A DNA stretch of 64,000 nt from Euryodendron excelsum (lineage: Eukaryota; Streptophyta; Magnoliopsida; Ericales; Pentaphylacaceae), in assembly GCA_033060915.1 (NCBI GenBank), contig CM065388.1, positions 27,885,001 through 27,949,000 on the forward strand, read 5' to 3'. The notes under the pieces are model-generated. The model ran no database searches, was not told where the DNA came from, and worked only from the letters and a program-made list of their open reading frames with translations. Shown here one piece after another: positions 49,501-59,384 of the stretch. Each line of letters opens with the position of its first letter. The stretch's first letter is position 1. A program made the position numbers and the translations under genes.

Positions 49501-50092
49501 AATTCAGTCACCTACCGGCCTCAAATGAATGGAGCAGTGGAAGCAGCCAACAAGAACATTAAGAGAATACTCCAAAAGATGATTGACAACTACAGAGATT
49601 GCCATAAGAAACTTCCTTTTGCATTGATGACTTCCTGAACTACTATGAGGGTCTCCATAGAAAGAACTCCCTTCGAGTTGGTCTACAGTACCGAGGTACT
49701 CATGCCCATCGAGATTGAGATTCCTTCCCTAAGGTTCTTAACAAAAACCAACCTAGATGAAGCAGAATGGATCAAAGACCGGTATGCCCAACTTTGCTTG
49801 CTAGATGAGAAGTGGCAAGCTGTTGTTTATCATACTCAATGCTACAGAAGATGAATGGCCAGGGCGTTTGATAGGAAGGTGCAGCCTTGATCATTCCAAC
49901 CGGGAGATTTGGTGCTCAAAAAGGTGTTCCCCCATCAGGAGGCGGCGCAAGGGAAATTTGCTCCATGCTATGAAGGGCCATTCGTGATAAAAAAAGGTCC
50001 TCTCTAGAGGAGCTCTCGTTTTAAAGGAAATGGATGGCCAAGAATTTCCTAGTCCGTTGAATTCAGATGTTGTCAAACACTACTACATATAA
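46557..50092 (+). pseudogene. pol: pol of element B: RT, RNase H, second RNase H, integrase (broken)
   Basis: Begins MEKYSFLFDSLHTIFHAKDP. RT spans roughly 47000-47830 with NIVHVPKKHGKVQMCIDFQD, FSFMDGFS and FITPWGVYCYKV. Its catalytic motif is mutated to YVDG (47466-47477). RNase H (47873-48262) has FSKKFLPYETKHSNLEKTCC and MDPLKYIFEKP. The second, archaeal-type RNase H starts WKMYFDGAANKKGAG (about 48400). Integrase has an HHCC finger (HEGVCGPHINGH…CHKCQ, 49038-49170) and core residues in GIDMIG, SLITDN and GAVEAAN (D, D, E). Its C-terminus has the FQPGDLVLKKVFP fold segment and ends KHYYI, TAA 50090-50092. Defects include TGA at 47292, TAA at 47460, a frameshift near 47800, a 41-bp duplication (48243-48324), and TGA at 49636 where A keeps CGA. 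Not functional. Confidence 0.88.
48243..48324 (+). repeat. Perfect 41-bp tandem duplication in pol (B)
   Basis: TAGCTGATTATCTGGTTTAG and the following 21 bases occur twice in direct succession (48243-48283, 48284-48324) with no differences. Element A has a single copy. Since 41 is not a multiple of three, it shifts the frame between the two RNase H domains. Confidence 0.92.
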
Positions 50093-50666
50093 TTCCGAAA
50101 GCTAGACCTTTGGTTTCTGTGCGGAAGCAATAAAATCTTATGTAGTAGTGTTTGACAATAAAATCTCTGTTAATCAATAGGTTAGGGTTTCAATGGTAAA
50201 GCTCTATGGACTAAGTAATTTAATTCTGAGATGACGAGAGGCCCTCGGTGATCACTAATAGAATGGTAGGTTTGAGCCTTTTCCTTTTCTTTCAAATGTA
50301 AAATCCCACACCACAAACCCTAAAAGTCCTCTCAGATCAGAGTTAAATTGTTTAGTCCAAATGAGCCTACCGAAGTATGCTATCAGCAAAGAAAGCTGGG
50401 GGATGGCATAAGTAGTATTTAGAAGCTTCTTAACAGAAACCAGAGACGAAGCTAAGGAAAGAGAGAGAGAAAATAAGCACACTCCCGAGGATGCGGTGAA
50501 AACCCGAAAGGGCACCATAGGTAAAAGGGTAGGGATGTGGCAAGATACAAAACTATCGACCTCGGTAAAAACCTGCAAAGACGCCTTGGTGCAAAAATGA
50601 CAAAGCTAGGACTGGTGAAAACCCTCACAGGCACCAGTAGTAAAAATAGCGGAAAAAAAAAAAAAA

Positions 50667-50698
<32 letters not shown>

Positions 50699-51056
50699 GA
50701 ATGGGCTTAGATGTAAGAAATAACCCAAGCTATAGCATTCCCCAAAAGTTATATGTATGAAAGTAGCAGTGTGAAAGTCAGAAGGTGTCTCGAAAGGCAT
50801 TCTCCGGATTAGCCCAATTAAGGTTAAAGGTAGCAAGGGTTTCCTTCGCGGGACAATCAGTTAGTTAGAGTATCAAACTAAAGGGAGTTATTTTCCATTG
50901 AGCTGAGGCTTTCATTCAGTTTTTCTCAAGTTTGTTGTTATACTAACCATGCAGGAAAATCACATCAAAAGTATGGAAGGCCATAAGTTTATAAGACAAA
51001 AAGGTATACAATACTAAACGAAGTATGTTTTTCTACAAATGTAGGAATTAATAAAT
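50093..51056. other. Spacer between pol and antisense gene (B), with hairpin repeats
   Basis: Non-coding. Contains three GGTGAAAACCCGAAAGGGCA-type units at about 50497-50650, then the A/G tract at 50653-50699. A short repeat of the pol end (TATGTAGTAGTGTTTGACAA, reverse complement of the KHYYI codons) lies near 50139-50158, so a small inverted repeat flanks the pol stop. Confidence 0.6.
50653..50699 (+). repeat. 18-A / 27-G homopurine tract (B)
   Basis: Eighteen A, then GA, then 27 G in element sense. Element A has the equivalent A-rich plus 26-G tract at 12224-12199 (minus). It is conserved in place and strand. Confidence 0.8.
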
Positions 51057-51362
51057 CTAGGAACGAGGGGCAAAAATATATCGCTCCCCATCATCATCGG
51101 AGGAGGAATCAGCTAGGCAAAGATCAACTGGCTCGCCAACCACAAGAGAAGCACTCGAAAAAGTACCAACTGTAGAAGATCCAAGACGGCCTCGCTCGTA
51201 GTCTACATACCTGGCCAGAAGCATATCCCTCTCTTAGGTGAGGGACTCCACAGCCTCCTACAAAGACTGACTATCCGTCACACCGTCGTCCGGGGGAGTG
51301 GAACAGTCTAGAATACCTCGTGGTCGCCTACGTCCCCTCGAGATACTCAAAGGTGGGCGATC
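51057..51362 (-). pseudogene. DUF7745-like antisense ORF of element B, 3' part (beyond S3)
   Basis: On minus it continues the antisense protein after the S3 insertion with DRPPLSISRGRRRPRGI, then DDGVTDSQSL, and ends SSSDDDGERYIFAPRS with TAG at 51059-51057. Matches the C-terminus of the element A copy. Two in-frame TAG-type stops occur in REAVESLTRER-like sequence (about 51256 and 51234). The N-terminal part lies at 56555-57894. Confidence 0.68.
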
Positions 51363-51584
51363 ATGTGTGTAAGCACCCCATTTTTGACCGCTCGGCAGTC
51401 TACACTCCGTCCAACTTGTTTTCAAGTCATTATGGACATATTCCAGTCGAAACCAATCCTCTAGTCCAAATTCCATCTTTCCATCGCTTCGCGGGCCTAT
51501 CAGGCCTAAATAGAGGCAAAATGACCAAAATGCCCTTAGGGGCATTGTCCTTTCTTATTTCAATTCCAAAACTACTCACAAAAC

Positions 51585-52095
51585 TGTTAGGGTGGCGGAA
51601 ACAATCACAAAACCGTTAGAGTGGTGGAAACACTCAAAACCCAGGCACGTCTCTTCGGAGACGGTAAGACCCCTTTCCAATCCCTCTCTCGAGACAATTT
51701 ATTCCTCGAGACGGTTCCAATCTAGGCACGTCTCTTTGGAGACGGTAAGACCCCTTTCCAATCCCTCTCTCGAGACAGTTTATTCCTCGAGACGGTCCGA
51801 GTAGCAAAACTACTCACACAACCGTTAGAGTAGCGGAAATACTCATAGAACCGTTAGAGTAGCGGAAATACTCACAGAGCCGTTAGAGTAGCGAAAATAC
51901 TCACAGAGCCGTTAGAGTAGTGGAAATACTCACAGACCCGTTAGAGTAGCGGAAATACTCACAGACCCGTTAGGGTAGCGGAAATACTCCCAAATCATCA
52001 GCCTCGTCTGAGTAGCGGAAATACTCACAAATCATCAACCTCGTCCGAGTAGCGGAAATACTCACACCGTTAGAGTGGCGGAAACACTCAAAACC
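51585..52095 (+). repeat. 30-bp and 81-bp tandem repeats in S3 U3
   Basis: Two 81-bp units (51642-51800) sit between short and long blocks of the GTTAGAGTAGCGGAAATACT repeat. The long block (51800-52095) has about nine units and changes from GTTAGAG to CGTC(t/c)GAG types near 52000, as in S2. Confidence 0.85.
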
Positions 52096-52175
52096 TATGT
52101 CAACACTAGTGGCTATTAGCCCACGTTGGTGGGAAAGGACCAAACTACCCTTAGGACCTTTTTCGAAACCTTCCA

Positions 52176-52520
52176 GTACAAAATGACCGTTTTGCCCCTG
52201 GAGGGCCGGTCTCCTTCTTCGACCACACCGGCTCTGGGTATCAAACCGGTAATGTCCCGAGAATACTTTTTATAGTATTCTCGACCTTCCTTTACCTTTC
52301 CAGACCATTCCGAGTCAGTTCCGGCCAACCCGGTACAAAATGACCGTTTTGCCCCTGGAGGGCCGGTCTCCTTCTTCGACCACACCGGCGCTGGGTATCA
52401 AACCGGTAATGTCCCGAGAATACTTTTTATAGTATTCTCGACCTTCCTTTACCTTTTTGGACCATTCTGAGTCAGTTTCGGCAAACCCGGTACAAAATGA
52501 CCGTTTTGCCCCTGGTGGGC
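52176..52520 (+). repeat. 157-bp tandem repeat in S3 U3 (3 units)
   Basis: TTTTGCCCCT anchors at 52190, 52347 and 52504, spacing exactly 157 bp. The first two units are almost identical, pointing to recent duplication. Same family as 37020-37660. Confidence 0.9.
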
Positions 52521-52914
52521 CGGTCTCCATTTCCGACCACGCCGGCCCTGGGAATCAAACCGGCAACCTCTGGGGACATTCTAAATAATGTTTCCAGATC
52601 CCAAGTCTTTTTTCGGGACATTCTAAATAATGTTTCCTAGTTCGATTGACCGTTTTGCCCCTAAAGGCCCGGTCAACCTTTCTGACTCACCTTATCTTCA
52701 TTTTTCAAGTCAAATACCTCCAGGACACTATTTTGAGTGTTCCTGCTTCTTTCCGGCCTTCCGAGTCACTCCCGGCTCTTTCAAATCATTCCCGGACTTT
52801 CTGGAGTCACTCCTAGTGAAGCCAGGCTAAAGTTTACATGGTAGTCACTAGTACAGGCGCCCAAATCTAGTCAAAGATACGTTGCTTGCCGACCTTAATT
52901 GTTTCCTAAATGGC

Positions 52915-52990
52915 TGGCGCCACTAGCAGTGGCGCCAAGCCAAAAAATGGCCTGGCGCCACTACTAGTGGCGCCACTGCAACAGGCGCCA
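52915..52990 (+). promoter_or_regulatory. GGCGCC palindrome cluster upstream of S3 TATA box
   Basis: TGGCGCCA words at 52915, 52930, 52953 and 52968 and GGCGCCA near 52984, arranged as inverted pairs (arms GGCGCCACTA / TAGTGGCGCC). They end about 15-20 bp upstream of TATAAATAC. Similar clusters precede the other TATA boxes. Confidence 0.55.
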
Positions 52991-53005
52991 GGCTTGTCCA
53001 ACTTC

Positions 53006-53014
53006 TATAAATAC
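53006..53014 (+). promoter_or_regulatory. TATA box of solo LTR S3
   Basis: TATAAATAC followed by AGAGCCTCG. It faces opposite to the antisense gene it interrupts. Confidence 0.7.
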
Positions 53015-56000
53015 AGAGCCTCGTTCAACGTGAAAGGGGTCTGCAAACTTAACCTAAGAATCTCATATTTCGATATACAGAGCTCGAGCACCTCCAAAAC
53101 CCTAGCTTCCCTAGGTTTTCCAAACCCTAGCCACTATACACAAACCCTAGCCTCCTATACACTCATACACTCCTCCATACACTCATATCCTAACCTTCAA
53201 CCATCCTAGGAAGACTCGAAGAGCAGCCATCCAAAGCTTGAAGACAATCCTTGAAGACTGAAGGTGAAGATCAAGACCGAAGACCGAAGACCGAAGACTG
53301 CACGGTGCGCAAAATAAACAAGATACAAGGTAGGCTCCCTCTTTAATTTTCTGCACTTCCCCCCTCTCTCTTCTTTCTCCAACCCACTTGGGTTTTCTCT
53401 ATTTTAATCCCCCATCTCTTTCCCGCCCTTTCTTTGCATACTTGAAACAAGGGGATTCCCGGTCCATGTGTAGGATTGGACTATTGGAGAGTCACCGTGT
53501 CGGGAGCTTTCTTCTAGTCTAACCAAAGACCACGTGGGTCCGACCCCCTTGATTATGTGGTGAAGCCTTAACCTTGTATGTTCACGACCCCAAATTGCAT
53601 TGTGCATATCATAATCTTGCATCTTCCAAAAACTGTTTTCAAAGTTGTTTTTCAAAAATCATTTTCAAACTTGTTTTCAAAATTGCATCAAAATCTCTTT
53701 TTCAAAAACTTGTTTTCAAAACCACAATTCTAGGGTGATTCTAGCTTTTCCATGGCTAGGGTTGCTTTAGGAAAGTGTTACATTAAAAGTGACCTTTTGG
53801 TCTATATTTTCAAGTCTTGTTGTTTTCAAAACCGCTTTCCTAAAGTGGTTCTAGTCTTCTTATGGCTAGAATCGCTTTAAGAAAGTGAGATGTTTTTATC
53901 CCTTCTAAAAAGCTCTCTTTTCAAAAATTTCTTCCTAAAAATCTCTTTTTCAACATACTTTCCTAAAACTCTCCTCTTCAAAATTGTTTTCAAAAAACTC
54001 CCTTCTAAAATCTATTTTTCAAAACTCTTTTTTTTTTTCAACTCCTTTCCAAACTCCTTTCCCCAAAATCCACTCTCTAAAAACGCTCCCTAAAAATCTT
54101 TCCAAAAATCTCTCTTTTCCAAAATCTCCCTTCTAGAAATTCCCCCCTAGGATCTTCCTTCCAAAATCTACGTTTCTAAAAACACACTTTCCAAAAATCC
54201 TTCTCTTTAAAATCTTTTTCCAAAAACTCCCTCTCCAAATTCACTTTCCAAAAACTCCTCCCTAGGATTTCCTTTCTAGAAAACCTTCGTTTCCAAAAAC
54301 GCACTTTCCAAAAACTCTTTTCTTAGAGCCCAAGTCAAGCCCTAGAACCCACGATTAGGAAACCCTAATTTTCTTTCCAAAAATATGGTTTTCAAACTTT
54401 GCCCCAAACCTAGGTTTCTAAAACCTCTTGTTTTCACATCCAAACTATACATGTTTTCAAAACCTATTTTCTACGTCGAAACTAGAATTTTTCAAAACTA
54501 AGGTTTCTAGAATCTCCCTTTCCAAATCCTTGCCAAATCCAATTTTCCCTTTAGGAAACCAAATCCAATCTCTCTGCTTAGGAAACGAGATCCTATCCTC
54601 CGTTTTTGGAAACAAAATCAAACCTTCTCTTTTAGAAACAAAATCTAATCCCTTCCAAATCCAAATCTTTCCTAATTCAAATCCTTCCTAAACTTCCACT
54701 TTCCTAAACCTTAAGTTCCCAAAACTTGAACATAAAAATCTTTCCTAAACTTTAAAACTCAACTTTCAAATCTTTCCTAATTCAACCCCCTTTCCAAATC
54801 TTAACTTTCCAAATTCAAGCTTTTAAACCTTTCCTAAATTCAAACCTTTCTTAATTTCAAGATTTTCTAAAACTCTAAAACTTTCTAAAATCTTAAATCT
54901 TTCTAAACTCTAAAATTTTCTAAATCCTAAACTTTCAAAATTTCAAATCTTTTCAAGTCCAAAGCTTCCTAAATTCAAAACTTTCTTAAGTTAAATCTTT
55001 CTAAATTTCAAATCTTTCTAAAATTCTAAACTTTCTTAAACTTCAATATCTTTCCAAATCTAAGACTTTCCTAAACTCAACGCTTTCTTAATTTAAGACT
55101 TTCTTAAGTCGAGGCTTTCCTAATTCAAACATTTCCTAAATTGAAAACTTTCCTTTTTCAAACCTTTCCCAAAACGAAACTTTTCTTATTTTCAAAACTT
55201 CCTTGTTTTCAAAACTTTCCAAAATTGAAACTTCCTTTTTTTCAAACATTTCTAAATTCGAAACTTTCTTAATTCAAAACTTTCCTAATTTCAAAACTTT
55301 CTTAATTTCGAAACTCTCCTAATTTGAAAACTTTCCTAAAACAACACTTTCCTAAGTTGAAACTTTCTTAAACCTAAAACTTTCCTAATTTTGAACTTTC
55401 CAAAAATGACACTTTCCTAATTCGAAATTTTCCTAATCTAAATTTTTCCTAAATTCCAAGTTTCCAAATCTTTCAAAATCTTTCAAAATCAACATTCTAA
55501 TCTAATCTTTCTTAATCTCAAGTCTTTCCTAGGTTTCCTACCTTTCCTAAGTCTAGGTTTCCTAAACCTCCATCTTTCCAAAACTAAGTCTTTCCAAAAT
55601 CAATCTTTTCAAATCAAAGTCCAATCTTTCCAATTTCAATTTCCAATCTCCTTCTTCTAATCTCAAATCAAATCCAATATCAAATTCAATTTCCTTCTTC
55701 AATCCATTCTTCTATTTTCAATCGGACTCCGGTCCAAACTACGACTGACCTGATTCCCCCAAAGGGATACGTAGGCAACCTTCATAGGTGCGGTCACAAT
55801 ACTTTTCAAACTTTCAATTCCACCCTCATGGGTGCAGTTTTCAAAATCTTTTCAAATCTCAAATTCCAATCAATTTTCAAATTCCAATTTCAAATTTCTA
55901 TTTCCAAATTTCAAACTTTCCAATTTCAATTCCATCTCTTCAAATCTATTTTCAAATCAAATCAATCTCTTTCCAAATCTATTTTTCAATGCTCTTATTT

Positions 56001-56554
56001 TGCACTTGCATATCATGCATTATGTTAGTTTATAAACATTGTTTTTCAAAGTGAATGGGATTGAACTATAGTTAGTTAAAGACTCTCAGAGGTGAATCTA
56101 GGGTAGATTGACATGTAGGTACCGAAAGGGCGGGGTAGGGTGATAGCTTAGTGCGTCTTCCCTACACGTAACCAACCTCCGAACCTAGATCACTGATTTC
56201 AAAGACCAAAACAGAGTTATTTTTCTAAAAAGGGCTAAATGTTCTCCAAAGGTTGCCAAACAATCCGTTTTCCTAAAAAACCCTCTCTTGAGGATGTTTT
56301 CCAAAATTGTTTTTTCAAAAACCCTAAGTGTAGTTTTCGGACTATGCTTAGTTTATAGGTGGCCTAACTCACCTTAATCAAGTTAGGTGGTGACTCCAAA
56401 TCTTTTTCAAAAGCCCTTTATTCAAACCTAATTTTCAATTCAAACCTAGTCGCACTCATTCTTCTAGGAGGGTGAGTTCTAACGAGAGAGTACAGCATTT
56501 TTCCTGCTTGGGTGAGTATTCCTCGAGTGCGAAAAATCTGGGCGCGACAATGTG

Positions 56555-57894
56555 TCGATCTGGCTGCTACTAGCTGCATCTCCAAAGAAGCTACCTTAGC
56601 ATCCCTCACTCTCAACCGGTCATGCAATATCCGTATCAACCAGCGGTTTTGCCGCCTATGATGATGCACTTGAACAATCATAGCTATCAAGAAGTCGGTG
56701 TACCCTATGGGAGGTAAATGAGTCTCAATGAGAAGATCCCCAAGTCTGTTAGGACCTAGCACGTAGCGTCGAAGCCAATAGTGATAAGTCTCAGTCTCAA
56801 GGGGCATGATAGAGAATGGACCGTCATCGTTTACATGAGGAAGCAAAGATCTCTATGTATCCATAACTCTCTCCGCCAGCACTCTCAGGATCAATGCCTC
56901 AAAAACAAGAGTGAACTCAGCTGCAAATGCCGAATAAGGGATATCCTAACTTCTACCGAGCTATCACAGAACCCGAATCCCAAAGAAAGGGGCGATGCCC
57001 CGTAAGCCTGCTAAGGGCATGAAGGCCCTCTTGGAAGGCCGAACTCTCAAGCAATATCTGCTGACTAGTCCTGAATACCACCTGATCGTGCCTGACCTCA
57101 TGCTCCGGAGGTAGTCAGCCCAGGCTACAAGAGGGCTCTTTGAGAGCTTGCTAAGGAACTTATATGGTCAAGCTCAGGATACCATGTATGCCGGAATAGA
57201 GGAGTAACAAACAAGTACCCAATCGCCCAAAGCTGGAGGAGAGCAACGCATCCTTGAAAATGAGCATCAACAGTCTGCTAGAATCTCGTAAGGTTCACAA
57301 AGGTCTCTCCCACAACCATGGGAGCATAGCAATGCCCCTTACGAATCTGGGCCAACAGTGCACATAGTCGGCAGTCAACTAAATATCTCCTCATGAGAAT
57401 ACCAAGTAGTTTAGAAGAAGTAGGGCCAGAGCAACCATACGGGAAACGGACCAATCTTAGGAAGTGTGCCAATCACCTGAGTGGGCTCGCATACCCGTGG
57501 TCAACTCAAAGCGAGAAAAGAGGAACTCTACTGGAACGTAAGGAAACTAAGACAAAGAAGAAGATGAAAGAATTATGGGTCGAAGTCCAAGCTGGGATGA
57601 GACCACTGTAATACAACCGTCAGGAAAGATGAGTCCTATTATGTCTGCAGAATCATCTCAAAAACTAAGAAGAAATCCATACTCATGAGGAGTAGGGGCA
57701 AGCTCGCAATCTCCGAAGCAGAAAAGAGATAAGCTAGGCTGCCAAAAGGAAATCACTGCCTCCATGAACCCGGAAATAAGCTGCACTGACAGGAGTGAAG
57801 CCACCCGACCAAAGTACCGGCGAAAGATATCTTGCTCATCTGGGGGGTAACTATCATGCCAAGCTCTCAGTCGACGCAAAATCATGTATGCCAT
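56555..57894 (-). pseudogene. DUF7745-like antisense ORF of element B, 5' part
   Basis: The start codon is the ATG at 57894-57892 (MAYMILRRLRAWHDSYPPDE), directly after an acceptor-like CCTTTTTAG. The core reads FWQPSLSLFCFGDCELAPTP, HEYGFLLSF. Then come SKLLGILMRRYLVDCRLCAL and YAPMVVGETFVNLTRF, and TETYHYWLRRYVLGPNRLGD near the break at S3. The three readable pieces (57894-57658, 57472-57278, 56846-56555) are in different frames, so at least two indels have occurred. Function unknown. The position between integrase and 3' LTR and the opposite strand match element A exactly. Confidence 0.68.
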
Positions 57895-58020
57895 CCTAAA
57901 AAGGTAAGCCAATGTAAGAGGTGTTAATATATGGTATATGCAGATAAAAAAATAATAAATAAATAAATAATCAAAACAAACAAAAAATAATAAAATAATA
58001 AAAATCTTTTTCAAGATTTA

Positions 58021-58200
58021 CGTCAAAATGAATTTCCTACACATTTTGATTTTAAATCTAATTCTAAGTTAAAATGAATTTCCTACACATTTTGATTTCA
58101 AAATTCCAAGTCAAAATGAATTTTCTGCACATTTTGATTTAAAAGGTCAAGTTTCGAGTCAAAATGAATTTCCTACACATTTTGATTTGTCAACTTCGAG
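58021..58200 (-). repeat. Four-copy tandem repeat in the putative intron (B)
   Basis: Four units of TCAAAATGAATTTCCTACAC + ATTTTGATTT with variable spacers of about 20-30 bp. Each unit can fold CAAAATG with CATTTTG. Element A has one copy (about 10010-10045), so the array expanded in B or its recent ancestor. Confidence 0.85.
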
Positions 58201-59139
58201 TCTAAACAAATTTTTTAAAATTTCTAGCATTTTGTCTTTTTCCTTCAATAATATTTTATTCAAAACATTTGCCAACTCCTTTCCAATTTCTAAAAAATTT
58301 CGGTAGAGTTTTGTTTAAAAACAGTCCCTACAACACCTACCACATCAACACAAAACACAAGCCATGAACTCTACAAACGCCTCTATCACATACCACCAAC
58401 ACCCGCACACACTTTTAAAATTTTTATATTTTCCAAAAGACTCGTTTCATTTTTCAATAGATCAATGGTGTTCAAAGATATCCTAAATTTTTTCAAAATC
58501 ATTTCAAATATTTTCTAAAATATTGCAACATTTTTCTAAATTTTAAACTCCCTTAATTTCATCATTTTCTCAATTTTCTCCATTTTTCTTAATTTTCCAA
58601 GTATTTTTCTATTTTTCAAAAATCAAAAATTCACCAAGTTTTTCAAAAATCACGAAACTTCATACAGCTGTTAAAAACATTTTTCTAAGGCATACAATAT
58701 AAAAATCTAGCCAAAAAACTCAACACCTAAGCCTATAGGAACAAATCCCCAATTCCTATAGAAACCTCCTTCACATAAACAAGCAAAATCACTCAAATTC
58801 AATCAAGCAAGCATCAAAACATAATAATAACTTCACCACAGTGTTCAAAACATATCAAAACATCAATTTTCACTATTTACACAACTTAAATGGAATTCTA
58901 CACATTAAAATCGACATAAATTCAAAAACTCACCTCTTGGAGTTCTCCGATGAAAACTTCTCTTCCGGAGACTTTTCCGAAGACGGCATTCACTTCCGGC
59001 AATCCCCCGTGATCTCTAAGAAGTGCTTCTTCAATGTCCAAATCGGTTTCCTCGCAATGCCTCTCGGTTTTGCAAAAAATTTCCAAAATCCCACAAGTGC
59101 TCGAACCAGAAATATTTCTCGTTTTGATCCCAGGCCTGG

Positions 59140-59185
59140 TGGCGCCAAGCCATTTCTTCCAAAGATGCCAGTGCTAGTGGCGCCA
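59140..59185 (-). promoter_or_regulatory. GGCGCC motifs upstream of the antisense gene (B)
   Basis: TGGCGCCA at 59140-59147 and 59178-59185, the first inside GGCGCCAAGCCA, a 12-base word also in the LTR promoter block. About 200 bp upstream of the predicted donor, as in A. Confidence 0.5.
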
Positions 59186-59366
59186 GTTGCCAATTCTGGG
59201 CAGTTTTGCCCTTTTTCCCGCCAAAACTCAATTTCAAAGGCCTTATGGGCCCAATATTTATTTCTACAATCCTATCTTCCAAAATTTCCAAAGTCTGTCC
59301 CTCTGACCGGCTCACGGTCAACATGGGACTCTTACTCTATCGTTTTCTGTCTTCGATAAAGAAAGA

Positions 59367-59384
59367 CAAAAAAAGAGGGGCAGC
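59367..59384 (+). other. Polypurine tract of element B
   Basis: AAAAAAAAGAGGGGCAGC-like run immediately before TGTAAGCACC of the 3' LTR. Equivalent to the tract of element A. Confidence 0.85.

Larger units (their letters stand above)
51368..56549 (+). mobile_element. Solo LTR S3 (5182 bp) inside the antisense gene of element B
   Basis: TGTAAGCACCCC...GGGCGCGACA, flanked by ATGTG at 51363-51367 and 56550-56554. It splits the DUF7745-like frame, whose two halves align with the uninterrupted copy in A. U3 contains two 81-bp units, a ~30-bp repeat block and three ~157-bp units. Then come five GGCGCC motifs (52915-52990), TATA 53006, three teloboxes (about 53095-53150), a donor-like site (53330), and a long TTTCCTAAA tract (54660-55560). 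Closest to S2 in content. Confidence 0.93.
57895..59366 (-). other. 5' region and putative first intron of the antisense gene, element B
   Basis: Mirror of 8839-10163 in A. The donor-like CTCCAAGAG/GTGAG has its GT at 58933-58932; the acceptor is at about 57895. Upstream of the donor, a stretch at 59050-58934 stays open in the same frame as in A. The intron carries a four-copy repeat (58021-58200). A GGCGCC cluster lies at 59140-59185. Confidence 0.5.
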
